The notes below the pieces were generated by a model that did no database searches, had not been told where the DNA came from, and worked only from the letters and a program-made list of their open reading frames with translations. DNA of 64,000 nucleotides from Pandoraea norimbergensis (lineage in GTDB: Bacteria > Pseudomonadota > Gammaproteobacteria > Burkholderiales > Burkholderiaceae): positions 3,658,001 through 3,722,000 of the forward strand of contig NZ_CP013480.3 of the NCBI RefSeq assembly GCF_001465545.3. Reading direction: 5' to 3'. Positions 27,794-37,735 of the stretch are shown here, piece by piece (within the stretch, counting starts at the first letter, position 1; every line of letters begins with the position of its first letter). A program made the translations under genes and the position numbers.

Positions 27794-29185
27794 TTACGCC
27801 GCCAGACGTGCCAGCACCGTATCGCGGCCCAGCAGCTCGAGCACGGCGTCGATGGCCGGCGTGTGCGTGGTGCCCACGACGAGCAGACGCACCGGCATCG
27901 CCAGTTGCGGCATCTTCATGCCGTGCTGCGCGAGCGTGGCCTTGAACACCGGCGAAATGGCTTCCTTCTTCCACTCCGGCAGTGCGGCGAGACCAGCCGC
28001 CAGATCCTTCACCGCAGCGCGTGCCGTGTCGGTCAGATGCTGTGCGACATCTTCGGCGGACGGTTGCGGCTGGCGATAGAACATTTCTGCGCTCGCGGCG
28101 ATGTCCTTGATCGTGTTAGCGCGATCCTTGAACAGCCCTACCACGCCCGCCAGCGACGGACCGCCGTCGATCGAGACACCCGCCTTTTCGAGGAACGGCT
28201 CGGTCAGACCGGCCAGACGCTCGTTATCGGCCTGCTTCAGATACTGATTGTTCAACCACAGCAGCTTTTCCGGATTGTGCTGTGCCGGCGACTTGCCGAG
28301 GTGATCGAGATCGAACCACTCCACGAACTGGTCGCGCGAAAACACTTCCGCGTCGCCGTGCGCCCAGCCCAGACGCGCCAGATAGTTCACCACCGCCTCG
28401 GGCAGGAAGCCCTCTTCGCGGTACTGCACCACGCTCATAGCGCCATTGCGCTTGGACATCTTCTCGCCCTGGTCATTGAGCACCGTGGGCAAGTGAGCGT
28501 AGATCGGCGGCTGCTTGCCGAGCGCTTCGAAGATGTTGATCTGACGCGGCGTGTTGTTCACGTGATCGTCACCGCGAATCACGTGCGTGATATCCATGTC
28601 GATGTCGTCAACGACCACGCAGAAGTTATACGTCGGCGTGCCATCGGGGCGGGCGATCACGAGATCGTCGAGTTCTTCGTTCGAGATCTCGATGCGGCCC
28701 TTGACGGCGTCTTCCCAGACCACGCTGCCCGCGAGCGGGTTCTTGAAGCGCAACACCGGCTGCACACCGGCCGGCGGCTCCGGCAAGACTTTGCCCGGCT
28801 CCGGGCGCCAGCGGCCGTCGTAACGCGGCTTTTCGCCGCGCTCACGCTGCTGCTCGCGCAACGCGTCGAGTTCTTCCACGCTCATGTAGCACGGGTAGAC
28901 GTAACCGGCGTCCTTCATCTGTTGCAGCACTTCGCGATAGCGATCCATGCGCTCCATCTGATAGAACGGGCCCTCGTCGTAATCGAGGCCCAGCCATTCC
29001 ATGCCCTCGAGAATGACCTGCACGGCTTCCGGCGTGGAGCGTTCGAGATCGGTGTCTTCGATACGCAGCACGAAAACACCGTGGTTGTGACGCGCAAACG
29101 CCCACGGGTAGAGAGCGGATCGGATGTTGCCCAGATGGATGAATCCGGTCGGGCTAGGCGCAAATCGGGTGCGGACAGTGGTCAT
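27794..29185 (-). CDS. gltX: Glutamyl-tRNA synthetase
   Basis: A 463-residue class I synthetase that charges tRNA-Glu. The start [20 protein letters not shown] has the class I signature (HLGN variant of HIGH), followed by [10 protein letters not shown] and the KMSKRNG loop. The C-terminal anticodon-binding domain is alpha-helical, as in bacterial discriminating GluRS. A second ATG six codons upstream (29203) is possible, but the family consistently begins close to [13 protein letters not shown]. It is the only gltX in the window and ends at the terminator shared with suhB. Confidence 0.96.
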   Translation of the reverse strand: MTTVRTRFAPSPTGFIHLGNIRSALYPWAFARHNHGVFVLRIEDTDLERSTPEAVQVILEGMEWLGLDYDEGPFYQMERMDRYREVLQQMKDAGYVYPCYMSVEELDALREQQRERGEKPRYDGRWRPEPGKVLPEPPAGVQPVLRFKNPLAGSVVWEDAVKGRIEISNEELDDLVIARPDGTPTYNFCVVVDDIDMDITHVIRGDDHVNNTPRQINIFEALGKQPPIYAHLPTVLNDQGEKMSKRNGAMSVVQYREEGFLPEAVVNYLARLGWAHGDAEVFSRDQFVEWFDLDHLGKSPAQHNPEKLLWLNNQYLKQADNERLAGLTEPFLEKAGVSIDGGPSLAGVVGLFKDRANTIKDIAASAEMFYRQPQPSAEDVAQHLTDTARAAVKDLAAGLAALPEWKKEAISPVFKATLAQHGMKMPQLAMPVRLLVVGTTHTPAIDAVLELLGRDTVLARLAA

Positions 29186-29213
29186 GGTTTGGCTTCGGTG
29201 CATCGCGTCGGCA

Positions 29214-29262
29214 ACAAATAAAAACGCCCGCAGCGGAAAGTCTCGCGCAGGCGGGTCGCCGA
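29214..29262 (-). terminator. Terminator of the ssu cluster
   Basis: On the minus strand CCCGCctGCG pairs with CGCtGCGGG, followed by CGTTTTTATTTG. It lies about 140 bases after the ssuF stop and before gltX, so it would end the ssu transcript. Confidence 0.6.
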
Positions 29263-29403
29263 CATTCGGAAGCCGTCATTATATCAGCCGAGTGCGTGCA
29301 TTCGCGGCACAGTCCGAGCCGGGGTTCGGAATTTCCCCGCTCCGGCATCGGACTTCGCCCGGCAAGCCATCCTCAAAACGCTGGAACTGCTGAAATCTGC
29401 GGC

Positions 29404-29619
29404 TCAGAGCTTGGCGAGCGACACTTCGGTGGCTTTCACGAGGGCCACGACTTCGGAGCCGACGTCCAGACGCAGCTCGTCGATAGAGCGCGTGGTGATG
29501 ACCGAGGTGACGATACCGCTCGGCGTTTCGACATCGACCTCGGAGAGCACCGGGCCGCGCAGAATTTCGCGAATACGGCCTTTGAACTGATTACGGACAT
29601 TGATGGCGGTGATACCCAT
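29404..29619 (-). CDS. ssuF: Molbindin-like (TOBE domain) protein of the sulfonate cluster
   Basis: A 71-residue single Mop/TOBE domain (AINVRNQFKGRIREILRGPV, then SEVDVETPSGIVTSVITTRS, ending VVALVKATEVSLAKL). Such domains bind molybdate or related oxyanions as hexamers. In Pseudomonas putida the last gene of ssuEADCBF encodes this type of protein and is needed for growth on sulfonates, so the position after ssuB supports the name. Its biochemical job in sulfonate use is unclear. A start at ATG 29619 has a GGAG-type site upstream. Confidence 0.85.
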   Translation of the reverse strand: MGITAINVRNQFKGRIREILRGPVLSEVDVETPSGIVTSVITTRSIDELRLDVGSEVVALVKATEVSLAKL

Positions 29620-29708
29620 GATGAACTCCTGCGTTCAGTGATTCAGATAAAAGACGGTCGGATGAACGTCAGTCGGATAAAAAGACGGCGAAGGATGAAT
29701 GTGACGGG

Positions 29709-30653
29709 TCAGACAGCCCAGCGCACCGTCGCGGCGGGCCAACTGGGTTCGGGCGCGGCAGCCACCGGCGTGCCGCTCGATTCGGTTTGCAGCACACGAT
29801 CGAGCACCTGCGCTTCGAGTTGTGCGAAATCGACACTGCCGCGCGCTCGCGGACGCGCCAGCGTTACCGGCTGATCGAGCCCCAACTGGCCCTGCTCGAT
29901 CAACACCACGCGATCGGCCAGTGCGACGGCCTCCTGCACATCGTGCGTGACGAGCAGCGCCGTGAAGCCGTGGGCGCGCCACAGACGTTCGATCAGCGCA
30001 TGCATTTCGATCCGCGTGAGTGCGTCGAGCGCACCGAGCGGCTCATCGAGCAGCAGCAAATCGGGTCGATGCACAAGGGCACGTGCCAGCGCGACGCGTT
30101 GACGCTGACCGCCGGAGAGTTGGCTCGGCCAGTCGTTGGCGCGCTCGGCGAGGCCGACTTCGCGCAACACGTCCAACGCCTGCGGATACGCCGACTTCGG
30201 CAACCCGATGGCGACGTTTTGCAGCACCGTGCGCCACGGCAACAGACGGGCGTCCTGAAACATGATGCGCGTCGACACCTTGCTCGACGTGGTGCCCAGC
30301 GCATGACCATCGAGGGCGATGGTGCCCGCGTCGGCCGCTTCCAGCCCGGCGATCAAACGCAGCAGCGTTGACTTGCCGCAGCCGCTGCGTCCGACGATCG
30401 CGGCAAAGCCGCCACGCGGAATCGCCAGCGAGAAGTCCGTCAATACGGCGCGCGCGCCGTAGTGCTTGTTCACACCGTCGATGCGCAGACCTGCCGAGGC
30501 GGCGACGTCATGCGTCTGACGCACGACTTTGAGATTCGCGCCGGCATTGGTGTTGGTGTTAGCGGGCGTGGCGGACGTGGTGGCGCGTTGTTCTGCGGTC
30601 CATTCGGACTCGATGTCCACGCCTGCGACGGGGGCCAGTTGTTGTGCGCTCAT
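29709..30653 (-). CDS. ssuB: Sulfonate ABC transporter ATPase
   Basis: A 314-residue ABC ATPase. Walker A is [15 protein letters not shown], signature [16 protein letters not shown], Walker [17 protein letters not shown] and the switch His lies in [11 protein letters not shown]. The [11 protein letters not shown]-loop is typical of the SsuB/TauB group. An N-terminal extension of about 55 residues (Thr/Asn/Ala-rich, NTNTNAG) precedes the domain and is not usual. ATG 30653 overlaps the ssuC stop as ATGA, supporting coupled translation. It powers uptake of alkanesulfonates through SsuC. Confidence 0.9.
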   Translation of the reverse strand: MSAQQLAPVAGVDIESEWTAEQRATTSATPANTNTNAGANLKVVRQTHDVAASAGLRIDGVNKHYGARAVLTDFSLAIPRGGFAAIVGRSGCGKSTLLRLIAGLEAADAGTIALDGHALGTTSSKVSTRIMFQDARLLPWRTVLQNVAIGLPKSAYPQALDVLREVGLAERANDWPSQLSGGQRQRVALARALVHRPDLLLLDEPLGALDALTRIEMHALIERLWRAHGFTALLVTHDVQEAVALADRVVLIEQGQLGLDQPVTLARPRARGSVDFAQLEAQVLDRVLQTESSGTPVAAAPEPSWPAATVRWAV

Positions 30654-31513
30654 GCGGCGGTTCCTCGTTGAAAGGCCGGGTGCCAGCGCAACCAGCGAAA
30701 CTCCAGTTCCTTGGCCAGCACATCGGCCAGCTTGCCCAGCAGCGCGTAGAGCAGAATGCCCACCAGCACGATGTCGGTCTGCAAGAACTCACGGGCGTTC
30801 ATCGTCAGATAGCCGATACCCGACTGCGCCGAGATGGTTTCCGCCACGATCAGCGTCACCCACATCAGGCCCAGCGAGAAACGCACGCCCACCAGAATCG
30901 ACGGCAGCGCGCCCGGCAGAATCACATCGCGATACAGCGCCCAGCCGCGCAAGCCGTAGCTGCGAGCCATCTCGACGAGTTGGCCATCAACGGCGCGAAT
31001 ACCGGCGTACGTGTTCAGATACATCGGGAAGAACACACCAATCGAGACGAGAAACAGCTTGGCTTTCTCGTCGATACCGAACCACAGAATCACCAGCGGA
31101 ATGAGTGCCAGATGCGGGATGTTGCGCAGCATCTGGAACGACGAATCGAGCGCTGTCTCGGCGAACCGCGACAGGCCCGTGAGCATGCCGAGCAACAACC
31201 CAAGACCGCCGCCGATCACAAAACCGAGCACGGCACGGCCGGTCGACACGCCGATATCGCGCCAGATCTGACCGCTCACCGCGAGTTGCCACGCGGCATC
31301 GACCACGGCGGATGGCGCGGGCAAGACACGCGTCGAGAGCCAGCCCGCTTCGGCGGCAATCTGCCAGACGGTGACGAGCACAATGGGGACGAGCCACGGT
31401 GCGAGCCGCCGTGCGGCAACGCGCCAGACGCGCTGCCACGTGCCCGGCTCAGTACTGGACGCGCCGGACGCACCCGCCGGCGTCGCGGCAGGAGCAAGCG
31501 TTGATTGGGTCAT
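30650..31513 (-). CDS. ssuC: Sulfonate ABC transporter permease
   Basis: A 287-residue inner-membrane protein with about six helices. After a Pro/Ala-rich cytoplasmic N-terminus comes the SsuC-type core, with [15 protein letters not shown], then the EAA loop [20 protein letters not shown] that contacts the ATPase, and [20 protein letters not shown]. It overlaps ssuB by 4 bases. A 244-base gap separates it from ssuD, yet no terminator or promoter is clear there. SsuC needs a periplasmic sulfonate-binding partner (SsuA), which is not encoded nearby. Confidence 0.9.
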   Translation of the reverse strand: MTQSTLAPAATPAGASGASSTEPGTWQRVWRVAARRLAPWLVPIVLVTVWQIAAEAGWLSTRVLPAPSAVVDAAWQLAVSGQIWRDIGVSTGRAVLGFVIGGGLGLLLGMLTGLSRFAETALDSSFQMLRNIPHLALIPLVILWFGIDEKAKLFLVSIGVFFPMYLNTYAGIRAVDGQLVEMARSYGLRGWALYRDVILPGALPSILVGVRFSLGLMWVTLIVAETISAQSGIGYLTMNAREFLQTDIVLVGILLYALLGKLADVLAKELEFRWLRWHPAFQRGTAA

Positions 31514-31538
31514 ACGAATTTCTCCGCGGGCCGGGTTG

Positions 31539-31633
31539 GCCCGATGTGCCCGATGTAGCCGGACATTGGCTGATGTGGCCAGGGTCGCCCGGCGTGACTG
31601 CCGGGCATCCGTGATGCGCCGCGCGTGCGGCGC
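31539..31633. repeat. Short repeats and a hairpin between ssuD and ssuC
   Basis: GCCCGATGT occurs twice in tandem (31539-31547, 31548-31556) with a weaker copy GGCTGATGT at 31568. A perfect 7-bp stem GCGCCGC/GCGGCGC with loop GCGT lies at 31616-31633. There is no T-tract, so it could be an mRNA processing or stability element inside the operon. No remnant of a gene was recognised in 31514-31757. Confidence 0.5.
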
Positions 31634-31757
31634 GATGGGTGAGTTCGCTCAGCGGGACGTGCCGCGTATCAACATCGTCCTGCGGGGGCGTTCAACCGCA
31701 TTCGCCGCAAGGCGTGGATGGAACGCATGGCGTGCCTTGGCATCGAGCGCATCGTCA

Positions 31758-32909
31758 TCAGCTTTGCGAGGCCTGCGGCAGGATGTTGTTGGCCATGACT
31801 TCGCCCACCGGGCCACCGAGTTGCGTGTTGCCCAGACGCTCGCGCACGTCGAGCGGCAGGTGCGGGAACACCAGTTCGGCGAAGCGATACGCTTCTTCCA
31901 GATGCGGGTAACCCGACAAAATGAAGGTATCGATGCCCAGGTCGGCGTACTCGCGCAAGCGCGCCGCAACGGTCGGCCCGTCGCCCACGAGCGCCGTGCC
32001 CGCGCCACCGCGCACGAGCCCGACACCGGCCCACAGGTTCGGCGCAATCACCAGTTTGTCGCGGCGGCCGCCATGCAGCGCCGCCATGCGTCGCTGCCCT
32101 TCCGAATCCATCTTGGCAAACTGCGTCTGCACGCGCGCGATGGTCGCGTCATCGAGCTTGCTGATAAGCGAGTCGGCGGCACGCCACGCTTCGTCTTCGG
32201 TCTCGCGCACGATCACGTGCAGGCGCAGCCCGAAGCGCAACGTGCGCCCCAGCTTGGCAGCACGTGCGCGCACGTCGGCGATCTTTTCAGCCACGTCGGC
32301 GAGCGGTTCGCCCCACGTGAGGTAGACGTCGAGTTGTTCGGCCGCGATCTGCCGCGCCGCTTCCGACGAGCCACCGAAATACAGCGGCGGGTGCGGTTTC
32401 TGCACCGGCGGGTACAGCAGCTTCGCGTCCTTCGCGCGCAGATGTTTGCCTTCGAAATTGACGGCCTCACTCGTGTGCGACTTCTCACCTAGCTCGCGCC
32501 AGATTTTCAGAAATTCGTCGGTCACTTCGTAGCGTTGCGCGTGATCGGCGAAGAAGCCGTCGCCTTCCAGCTCACCGGCATCGCCACCGGTCACCACGTT
32601 GATCAGCAGGCGGCCACCCGACAAGCGATCGAACGTCGATGCCATGCGCGCCGTGAGTGCGGGCGAAGCGATACCCGGGCGAATCGCCACGAGAAACTTC
32701 AACCGCCGGGTCGATCCAATCAGGCTCGACGCGGTCACCCAGGCGTCTTCGCACGAGCGGCCTGTGGGCAGCAGCACACCCTCGTAGCCCAGCGAATCGA
32801 CCGCGCTGGCAATCTGACGCGCGTAGTCGAAATCGAACACACGCCCGCCGTCGGACGTACCCAGATAGCGCGTGTCGCCGTGTGTCGGAATGAACCAGAA
32901 GACTTTCAT
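31758..32909 (-). CDS. ssuD: FMNH2-dependent alkanesulfonate monooxygenase
   Basis: A 383-residue flavin-dependent oxygenase of the luciferase superfamily that splits alkanesulfonates to aldehyde and sulfite using reduced FMN and oxygen. It starts [17 protein letters not shown], a characteristic SsuD N-terminus, and keeps [34 protein letters not shown] and [17 protein letters not shown]. Length matches E. coli SsuD (381). The upstream start at 32957 would run into the ssuE stop region without similarity. It begins 13 bases after ssuE, its reductase partner. Confidence 0.95.
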   Translation of the reverse strand: MKVFWFIPTHGDTRYLGTSDGGRVFDFDYARQIASAVDSLGYEGVLLPTGRSCEDAWVTASSLIGSTRRLKFLVAIRPGIASPALTARMASTFDRLSGGRLLINVVTGGDAGELEGDGFFADHAQRYEVTDEFLKIWRELGEKSHTSEAVNFEGKHLRAKDAKLLYPPVQKPHPPLYFGGSSEAARQIAAEQLDVYLTWGEPLADVAEKIADVRARAAKLGRTLRFGLRLHVIVRETEDEAWRAADSLISKLDDATIARVQTQFAKMDSEGQRRMAALHGGRRDKLVIAPNLWAGVGLVRGGAGTALVGDGPTVAARLREYADLGIDTFILSGYPHLEEAYRFAELVFPHLPLDVRERLGNTQLGGPVGEVMANNILPQASQS

Positions 32910-32922
32910 TACGGACTCCGGA

Positions 32923-33516
32923 TCAGGCGGCGAGCGTGGCTTGCAGCGCACCGGCACGTGCCTGATGCGCGGGCCACTGGCGAATCACTTCGCGTTCATG
33001 CAGCCACTGCGAGAGCTGGTCGACGGTCGCGCCGAGACGTTCGGCAACGGCGGCGTCGAGCGTTGCGCCCTCTTCCTTCGGGACTTGCTGATCGACGGCG
33101 AACACGCCACGCAGAATGTGTTGTGCGCCCAGCGCCGAGAGCACCGGCTTGAGCGCGTAATCGAGCGCGAGCAAATGCGCGGGGCTGCCGCCCGTCGCAA
33201 ACGGGGCAACGAGCTTGCCGGCGAGGCCGTCTTGCGGCAACACGTCGAGAAAGGCCTTGAGCAAGCCGCTATAGGCGGCCTTGTAGACAGGCGTGGCGAC
33301 GATCACCGCTTGCGCACCGGCCACTTGGGCGAGCGCATGACGCAGATCGTCGTGCGTGGTATCGGCCGCGAGCAGCGCGGCAGGCGAGAGCGCGCGAATG
33401 TCGATGCGACGCACGGCGATGCCGGCGGCGGTCAGATCGGATTCGATAAAACGCAGCAAACGCGCACTGCGCGAGGCGGCCGACGGGCTGCCGGAGATCG
33501 TGACGGCGTATGTCAT
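32923..33516 (-). CDS. ssuE: NAD(P)H-dependent FMN reductase
   Basis: A 197-residue flavodoxin-fold reductase that supplies FMNH2 to SsuD. The start [17 protein letters not shown] carries the FMN phosphate loop, and [18 protein letters not shown] is the family motif in the flavin site. The TATG start at 33516 has AGGGAAG 5 bases upstream; 61 open codons beyond it lack similarity. It is first in the operon, facing a divergent AraC-type regulator across 212 bases. Homologues in other bacteria are induced during sulfate starvation; no CysB-type site was confidently recognised. Confidence 0.93.
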   Translation of the reverse strand: MTYAVTISGSPSAASRSARLLRFIESDLTAAGIAVRRIDIRALSPAALLAADTTHDDLRHALAQVAGAQAVIVATPVYKAAYSGLLKAFLDVLPQDGLAGKLVAPFATGGSPAHLLALDYALKPVLSALGAQHILRGVFAVDQQVPKEEGATLDAAVAERLGATVDQLSQWLHEREVIRQWPAHQARAGALQATLAA

Positions 33517-33728
33517 ACTTCCCTGCCAAAGACGGGTGCCAGCGCAGTCCGACGCGCCACGCACCCTGAGGATTCGAAGCACACCGGCGTCTTCACGCCG
33601 ATGCTGGCCGGATCGCCCCGACCACTGGAGAACCAGTGTAGCGATGCGCCCCGCGCGCCCGAACCAATGAATCCGGGAAAGCTTTGCGCGTTTTTTCATA
33701 ACCTGTAGTCATACTGTCTCTGCGCCTT

Positions 33729-34505
33729 ATGCCCAGCGCAATCCTTGAACTTCGCGAATACCGCCCGACCGACAGCACCGACACGCACGATTTCCATCAG
33801 GTGGTGATCGGGCACTCGGGGCGGATGGCGATTTCGCTCGACGGCGACGCGTCGCAATACGGCCGCGTGGGCGCGCGCAATGGCGTGGTGATTCCTGCGG
33901 GGGTGCGGCATGACTACCGCGGCGACGGGCCGAACCAGCAGGTCGTGCTCGACGTGCCGACGACGGTGGCCCGCACGACGGGGAGCGAACGGGCGTTCGA
34001 TCACGAGACGTTCTTCGCGCTCGATGCGGCAATGCTGGACCTGGTGCGCCGCGTGTCAGCGTTTGCATCTGCACACGCCGACCACCATGCGCTGAGCGCC
34101 GACGATCCGGGTGTGCGCGAAATGCTCACGATGCTCACCGCAAAGCTGGCCCCGGCGCGCCCGGCCCTGCGCACGGCGAAGCTCGATCTGGCCACGGTCG
34201 ACGCACGGCTTCAGGCCGATCTGGCCGCACCGCCCGACACCGCGACACTCGCGCTCGAAGCGGGCATGAGCGTGCGCCACTTTCACGATTGCTTCGTTGC
34301 CATGACGGGCGAAACGCCCCATCGACATTTGATGCGGCTACGACTCGCGCGCGCCGCCGTGCTGCTGACGACGCACGACGCCCCGCTTGCCGAGATCGCC
34401 CTCGATGTCGGCTTCAACGATCAGAGCGCCCTCACCCACGCGTTTCGCCAGCACTACGGCCAGACGCCCGCCGTGTGGCGACGGGAACGCGCCGGTACAC
34501 GCTGA
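33729..34505 (+). CDS. AraC-family transcriptional regulator
   Basis: A 258-residue regulator. The N-terminal cupin-like sensor (ISLDGDASQYGRVGARNGVVIPAGVRHDY) is followed by a C-terminal double helix-turn-helix: TLALEAGMSVRHFHDCFVAMTGETPHRHLMRLR, here read as two segments, then LAEIALDVGFNDQSALTHAF with the ending FRQHYGQTPAVWRRE. It is transcribed away from ssuE, and the shared 212-base region makes it a candidate regulator of the ssu genes, though it could instead act on itself or distant genes. The ligand is unknown. ATG 33729 lacks a strong ribosome site. Confidence 0.87.
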   Translation: MPSAILELREYRPTDSTDTHDFHQVVIGHSGRMAISLDGDASQYGRVGARNGVVIPAGVRHDYRGDGPNQQVVLDVPTTVARTTGSERAFDHETFFALDAAMLDLVRRVSAFASAHADHHALSADDPGVREMLTMLTAKLAPARPALRTAKLDLATVDARLQADLAAPPDTATLALEAGMSVRHFHDCFVAMTGETPHRHLMRLRLARAAVLLTTHDAPLAEIALDVGFNDQSALTHAFRQHYGQTPAVWRRERAGTR

Positions 34506-34685
34506 GCGCCTGCGCCGTCGACGCGCCGACAACGCACCGACGGCGCGCCCACGTTGTCCCCACGCAAGACCGAAGCCACCGCCTGCCGTTTTTCACAATC
34601 CTTGCGCGCCCGCCGGGCGCTACGCTCGCCTTTTCTCTATTTGTTTCGTGCGGCCCCGGCTGCGCGTCAGCACAGGAAGCAAGAC

Positions 34686-35024
34686 ATGGCCGAGACCATC
34701 GAGTGGCAGGATTTCGAAAAGATCGAATTGCGCGTAGGCACTGTCATCGCCGCGCGCGTCAACGAGAAGGCTAAGAAGCCGGCGTACGTGCTTGAAGTCG
34801 ATCTGGGTGAACTCGGCGTGAAGACATCGAGCGCGCAGATCACCGTGCACTACACGACCGAATCGCTTATCGGCCGGCAAGTGCTGTGTGTGTGCAACTT
34901 CGCGCCGAAGCGAATTGCAGGCGTGGCGTCGGAAGTGCTGGTTACCGGCTTTGCCGACGCCAGCGGTGCCATCGTGCTCGCTGGTGTGGAACGTGCCGTC
35001 CCCAACGGCGCACGCCTACATTAG
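34686..35024 (+). CDS. tRNA-binding-domain protein (CsaA-like)
   Basis: A 112-residue protein that is a single EMAP/tRNA-binding OB-fold domain: WQDFEKIELRVGTVIAARV, KKPAYVLEVDLGELGVKTSSAQIT, then QVLCVCNFAPKRIAGVASEVLVTG and the terminal ANGARLH-type end. This arrangement matches CsaA, a secretion-related chaperone of Bacillus, and the free-standing domains of many proteobacteria. ATG 34686 has AGGA 8 bases upstream; an open extension to 34554 has no similarity. It converges on the peptide deformylase gene with only 7 bases between stops. Its function in Gram-negatives is not established. Confidence 0.85.
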   Translation: MAETIEWQDFEKIELRVGTVIAARVNEKAKKPAYVLEVDLGELGVKTSSAQITVHYTTESLIGRQVLCVCNFAPKRIAGVASEVLVTGFADASGAIVLAGVERAVPNGARLH

Positions 35025-35031
35025 CCCCAGA

Positions 35032-35574
35032 TTAAGGCTGCGGGCAATAATCGACTTGCTGCGCAAACGTCGGGCGATCGGCGTCGAACACGTCGCGTTG
35101 CACGATGGCGTTCTCGCCCACGGCGCGGTCAAACGACAGCTTGCCGTCGAGATGGTCGATCTCGTGCTGCAACAGTTCGGCTTCGGCCAGCGGCAGTTGC
35201 GCCTTCATGTGCACCTCGCCCGACAGGTCGACGCAACGCACGGAGATCGATGCGTAACGCGACACCCGCACCAGCGTGTCCGGAAAGCACATGCAGTCGT
35301 CCCAGAGCGTGACGCGTTCATCGCTCGTCCATACGATTTCCGGATTGACGATCACGTCGGGCCAACCGGGCACGGCGAGCGCAATCATGCGCCGGTCGAT
35401 ATCGATTTGCGGGGCGGCGATGGCGCGTCCGAAACCATGCGCCGCGCGAAAGGCTGCCAACGCCTCACATAAATCGGCAGCGTCGCGCCGCACCACCGGA
35501 TCGGTGACGTCTACCACCCCGGCCGCCACCCGGCGCAACGACGGCGCGCCCACACGAAGAATCTCACGCGTCAT
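35032..35574 (-). CDS. def: Divergent peptide deformylase
   Basis: A 180-residue member of the deformylase family, which removes the formyl group from new protein N-termini. Motif 1 is GFGRAIAAPQ (47-56), close to GxGxAAxQ. Motif 3 is QHEIDHLDG with the metal-binding His137/His141 and catalytic Glu138. Motif 2, usually EGCLS, is DDCMCF here; the metal-ligand Cys94 is kept, but the flanking residues differ. It is therefore a second, divergent deformylase, probably not the housekeeping enzyme that is normally next to fmt. Start ATG 35574 begins the family N-terminus MTREILRVG. Substrates are unknown. Confidence 0.82.
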   Translation of the reverse strand: MTREILRVGAPSLRRVAAGVVDVTDPVVRRDAADLCEALAAFRAAHGFGRAIAAPQIDIDRRMIALAVPGWPDVIVNPEIVWTSDERVTLWDDCMCFPDTLVRVSRYASISVRCVDLSGEVHMKAQLPLAEAELLQHEIDHLDGKLSFDRAVGENAIVQRDVFDADRPTFAQQVDYCPQP

Positions 35575-36072
35575 GACGCCTCCCCGGTTGCGGGCACAGT
35601 GTCGCCACTTTGGCGGGCGAGGTGCGACCGCCAAAGTAGCGGATGGGGGGATCTGGACGGTTCACACATCGTGTCTGGCGGCATCGGAATCCACGAATAT
35701 CGGTTGAGCGAATGGCACGATTGTAGGGGGCTGCCGCGAAATGCAATTTCGTTGAAGCGCGCTTTACGTCAATAAACTTCCATGCGCGAGTGAGCGTCAC
35801 GACACTTGCCGACTTGGCGAGTGAAAACGTCGAACACACCGAACACACCGAACACGCTTTTTCCCACGCTATCGCATGGGAATTCACTTCAACAAGCCAA
35901 TACCGACCTACATTCGCCTAAAAAAGTCGCACAACGCCGACACTTTCCCGAGTCTTGGCAGTCGAAACGCCCGATTCGGCAGCCTACGCGGTGCCGGGCG
36001 GGAGCTCTCATCCCGCAAAGACATGTGGCCACAGCACGAAATGGCCCGAAAAAAGTTCGGCGGAGACAGCGA
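35575..36072. other. 498-base intergenic region with a 9-bp repeat
   Basis: No gene could be supported between the deformylase start and the transferase start. CGAACACAC-type 9-mers occur three times in tandem (35831-35857). An open frame continues upstream of the transferase to 35806, but that extension is Asn/Thr/Pro- and Arg-rich, lacks family similarity and has only a TTG start. Confidence 0.5.
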
Positions 36073-37722
36073 TTGAAACCCTTATTGCATCGGCTTTACC
36101 TCGGATTGGGCGGACTGGCCGCGTTCTGGGCCCTCGGCATGATCAGTGCGAACGAATACGGCAAGAGCGCCGCCCTGATGGTGACCGCGCTACCCGGTCT
36201 CGCGGGGCTCTGCCTGCTGTTGCGCGCGCGGCCGGCGTGGTTCAGCGCCACCACGCTCAGCGTCATCGCCGTGTTCTTCCTCGATGCGGCCACCAAGGGC
36301 TTCCTGCGCGACTACTTCGGCATGCGCCCCAATCACTTGTTGGTGCTGCACGCAGTGTTCAACACCAATCCGTCCGAAACCAACGAGTTCTTCCGCCATA
36401 ACTGGCGCGATGTCTTCGAAGCCAGCGCGGCATTCGTCGTGCTGATGGGTGCCGTCGTGTTCGGCGAGCGCCGCTTCGCACGCGACGAGGCCCGGCAATC
36501 GCCCGCACCGATGCGGCGCACCGGCAAGTCTGCCGTCGTGGCGCTGCTGGCCGTCTTCCTCGCGCTGCACTTCAACCCGACGATGGCCAAGGAGAATCCG
36601 CTGCTCTATTGGCCGATGCGCTATCTCGATTACAAGGGACAGGCTGATCACGCCGCGCAGTTGCAACGCGATCTCGACCGCAATATGGCGCACCGCGCAG
36701 ATTGGCGCGTGCAGTATCACGGGCCGGACAAGAACACCGTCGTCTGGGTGATCGGCGAGAGTCTGAATCGCAATAACATGTCGCTCTACGGCTACGCGCG
36801 CAACACGACGCCGATGCTCGATTCTCTGCGCGGCGATCTCACAGTGTTCCGCGACGTGGTGTCGTCGGAACCGGCAACGATGTCGTCGCTCATGAAGATG
36901 CTCACGCCGGCCAGCCTCGACGACCCCGAAGCATGGACGCGCCAGCCCGATGTCGTGATGCTCGCCCGGGAGGCCGGCTATCACACGTACTGGATCTCGA
37001 ATCAGGTGCCCAACGACGGCTGGCTCGGCTTGGTGGCCAAGCGCGCCGACGAGCAGGTGTTCATCAACAAGGGGTACGGACGCGGCGAGAATAACGTCGA
37101 CGGCAATCTGCTGCCCGCGTTTGATGCGGCGCTGGCCAGCGAAGCCCCGAAAAAGCTGATCATCGTGCACTTACTGGGCGCCCACCCGACCTACGATATG
37201 CGCTATCCCGAGGAGTTCGCGCGCTTCGACAATACCGACGATTCGGTCATGGCGTCACTCGCCGCTCAAGGCCGGTCGACGTGGGTACGGCACCTGCGCA
37301 ACGAGTACGACAACGCCATCGCGTACAACGATTTCGTGGTCTCGAATCTGATTCGCAAAACGATGGCGACGGGTGCGCAGAGCGACGCCAGTCTGCTGTT
37401 CAGTTCCGATCATGCGCAGGAAGTGGGGCACACCCGCAATCATGCCGGGCAGTCGGTGGCGGATGCGTCCGGCTATGAGATCCCGATGGTCGTGTGGTCA
37501 CGCGACGGCGCACAGCCTCCGGGTGTTCAGAACCCATTGACACAGGCAGCCCTCGAATCTCGCCCGTATCAGACGGACCGTCTCGAACATACGCTGCTAG
37601 GCATGCTCGACATCGACACGCGTTACTACAGTGCCTCGGACGATCTGCTCAGCCCGGCCTTTACGCCACGCGAGCGTCGCATCAACGGGCAGGCGTACAC
37701 GCGGCAGCAGCCGAACAGCTAG
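36073..37722 (+). CDS. Phosphoethanolamine transferase (EptA/CptA family)
   Basis: A 549-residue inner-membrane protein from TTG 36073 (GGAG 7 bases upstream). Five N-terminal helices (about to residue 172) are followed by a periplasmic sulfatase-fold domain. The NTNPSETNEFF segment between helices is shared with EptA. Metal and catalytic residues fit the family: Glu229 in VIGESLNRNNMSLYGYARNT, candidate nucleophile Thr269 in SSEPATMSSL, and Asp446/His447 in FSSDHAQE. The Glu-to-Thr spacing of 40 residues equals that of Neisseria EptA as I recall it (E240, T280). Such enzymes add phosphoethanolamine to lipid A or core sugars and can raise polymyxin resistance. The acceptor here is not determined. 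Confidence 0.87.
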   Translation: MKPLLHRLYLGLGGLAAFWALGMISANEYGKSAALMVTALPGLAGLCLLLRARPAWFSATTLSVIAVFFLDAATKGFLRDYFGMRPNHLLVLHAVFNTNPSETNEFFRHNWRDVFEASAAFVVLMGAVVFGERRFARDEARQSPAPMRRTGKSAVVALLAVFLALHFNPTMAKENPLLYWPMRYLDYKGQADHAAQLQRDLDRNMAHRADWRVQYHGPDKNTVVWVIGESLNRNNMSLYGYARNTTPMLDSLRGDLTVFRDVVSSEPATMSSLMKMLTPASLDDPEAWTRQPDVVMLAREAGYHTYWISNQVPNDGWLGLVAKRADEQVFINKGYGRGENNVDGNLLPAFDAALASEAPKKLIIVHLLGAHPTYDMRYPEEFARFDNTDDSVMASLAAQGRSTWVRHLRNEYDNAIAYNDFVVSNLIRKTMATGAQSDASLLFSSDHAQEVGHTRNHAGQSVADASGYEIPMVVWSRDGAQPPGVQNPLTQAALESRPYQTDRLEHTLLGMLDIDTRYYSASDDLLSPAFTPRERRINGQAYTRQQPNS

Positions 37723-37735
37723 GCAGCGCCTCGCC

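Noticed and set aside
31514..31757. Possible remnant of ssuA between ssuD and ssuC
   Set aside because: No binding-protein motif or signal peptide could be found in any frame; only short repeats and a hairpin.
35806..36072. N-terminal extension of the phosphoethanolamine transferase
   Set aside because: The frame is open, but the start is TTG without ribosome site and the residues (Asn/Thr/Pro, Arg/Lys) are unlike the family, which begins at the first helix.
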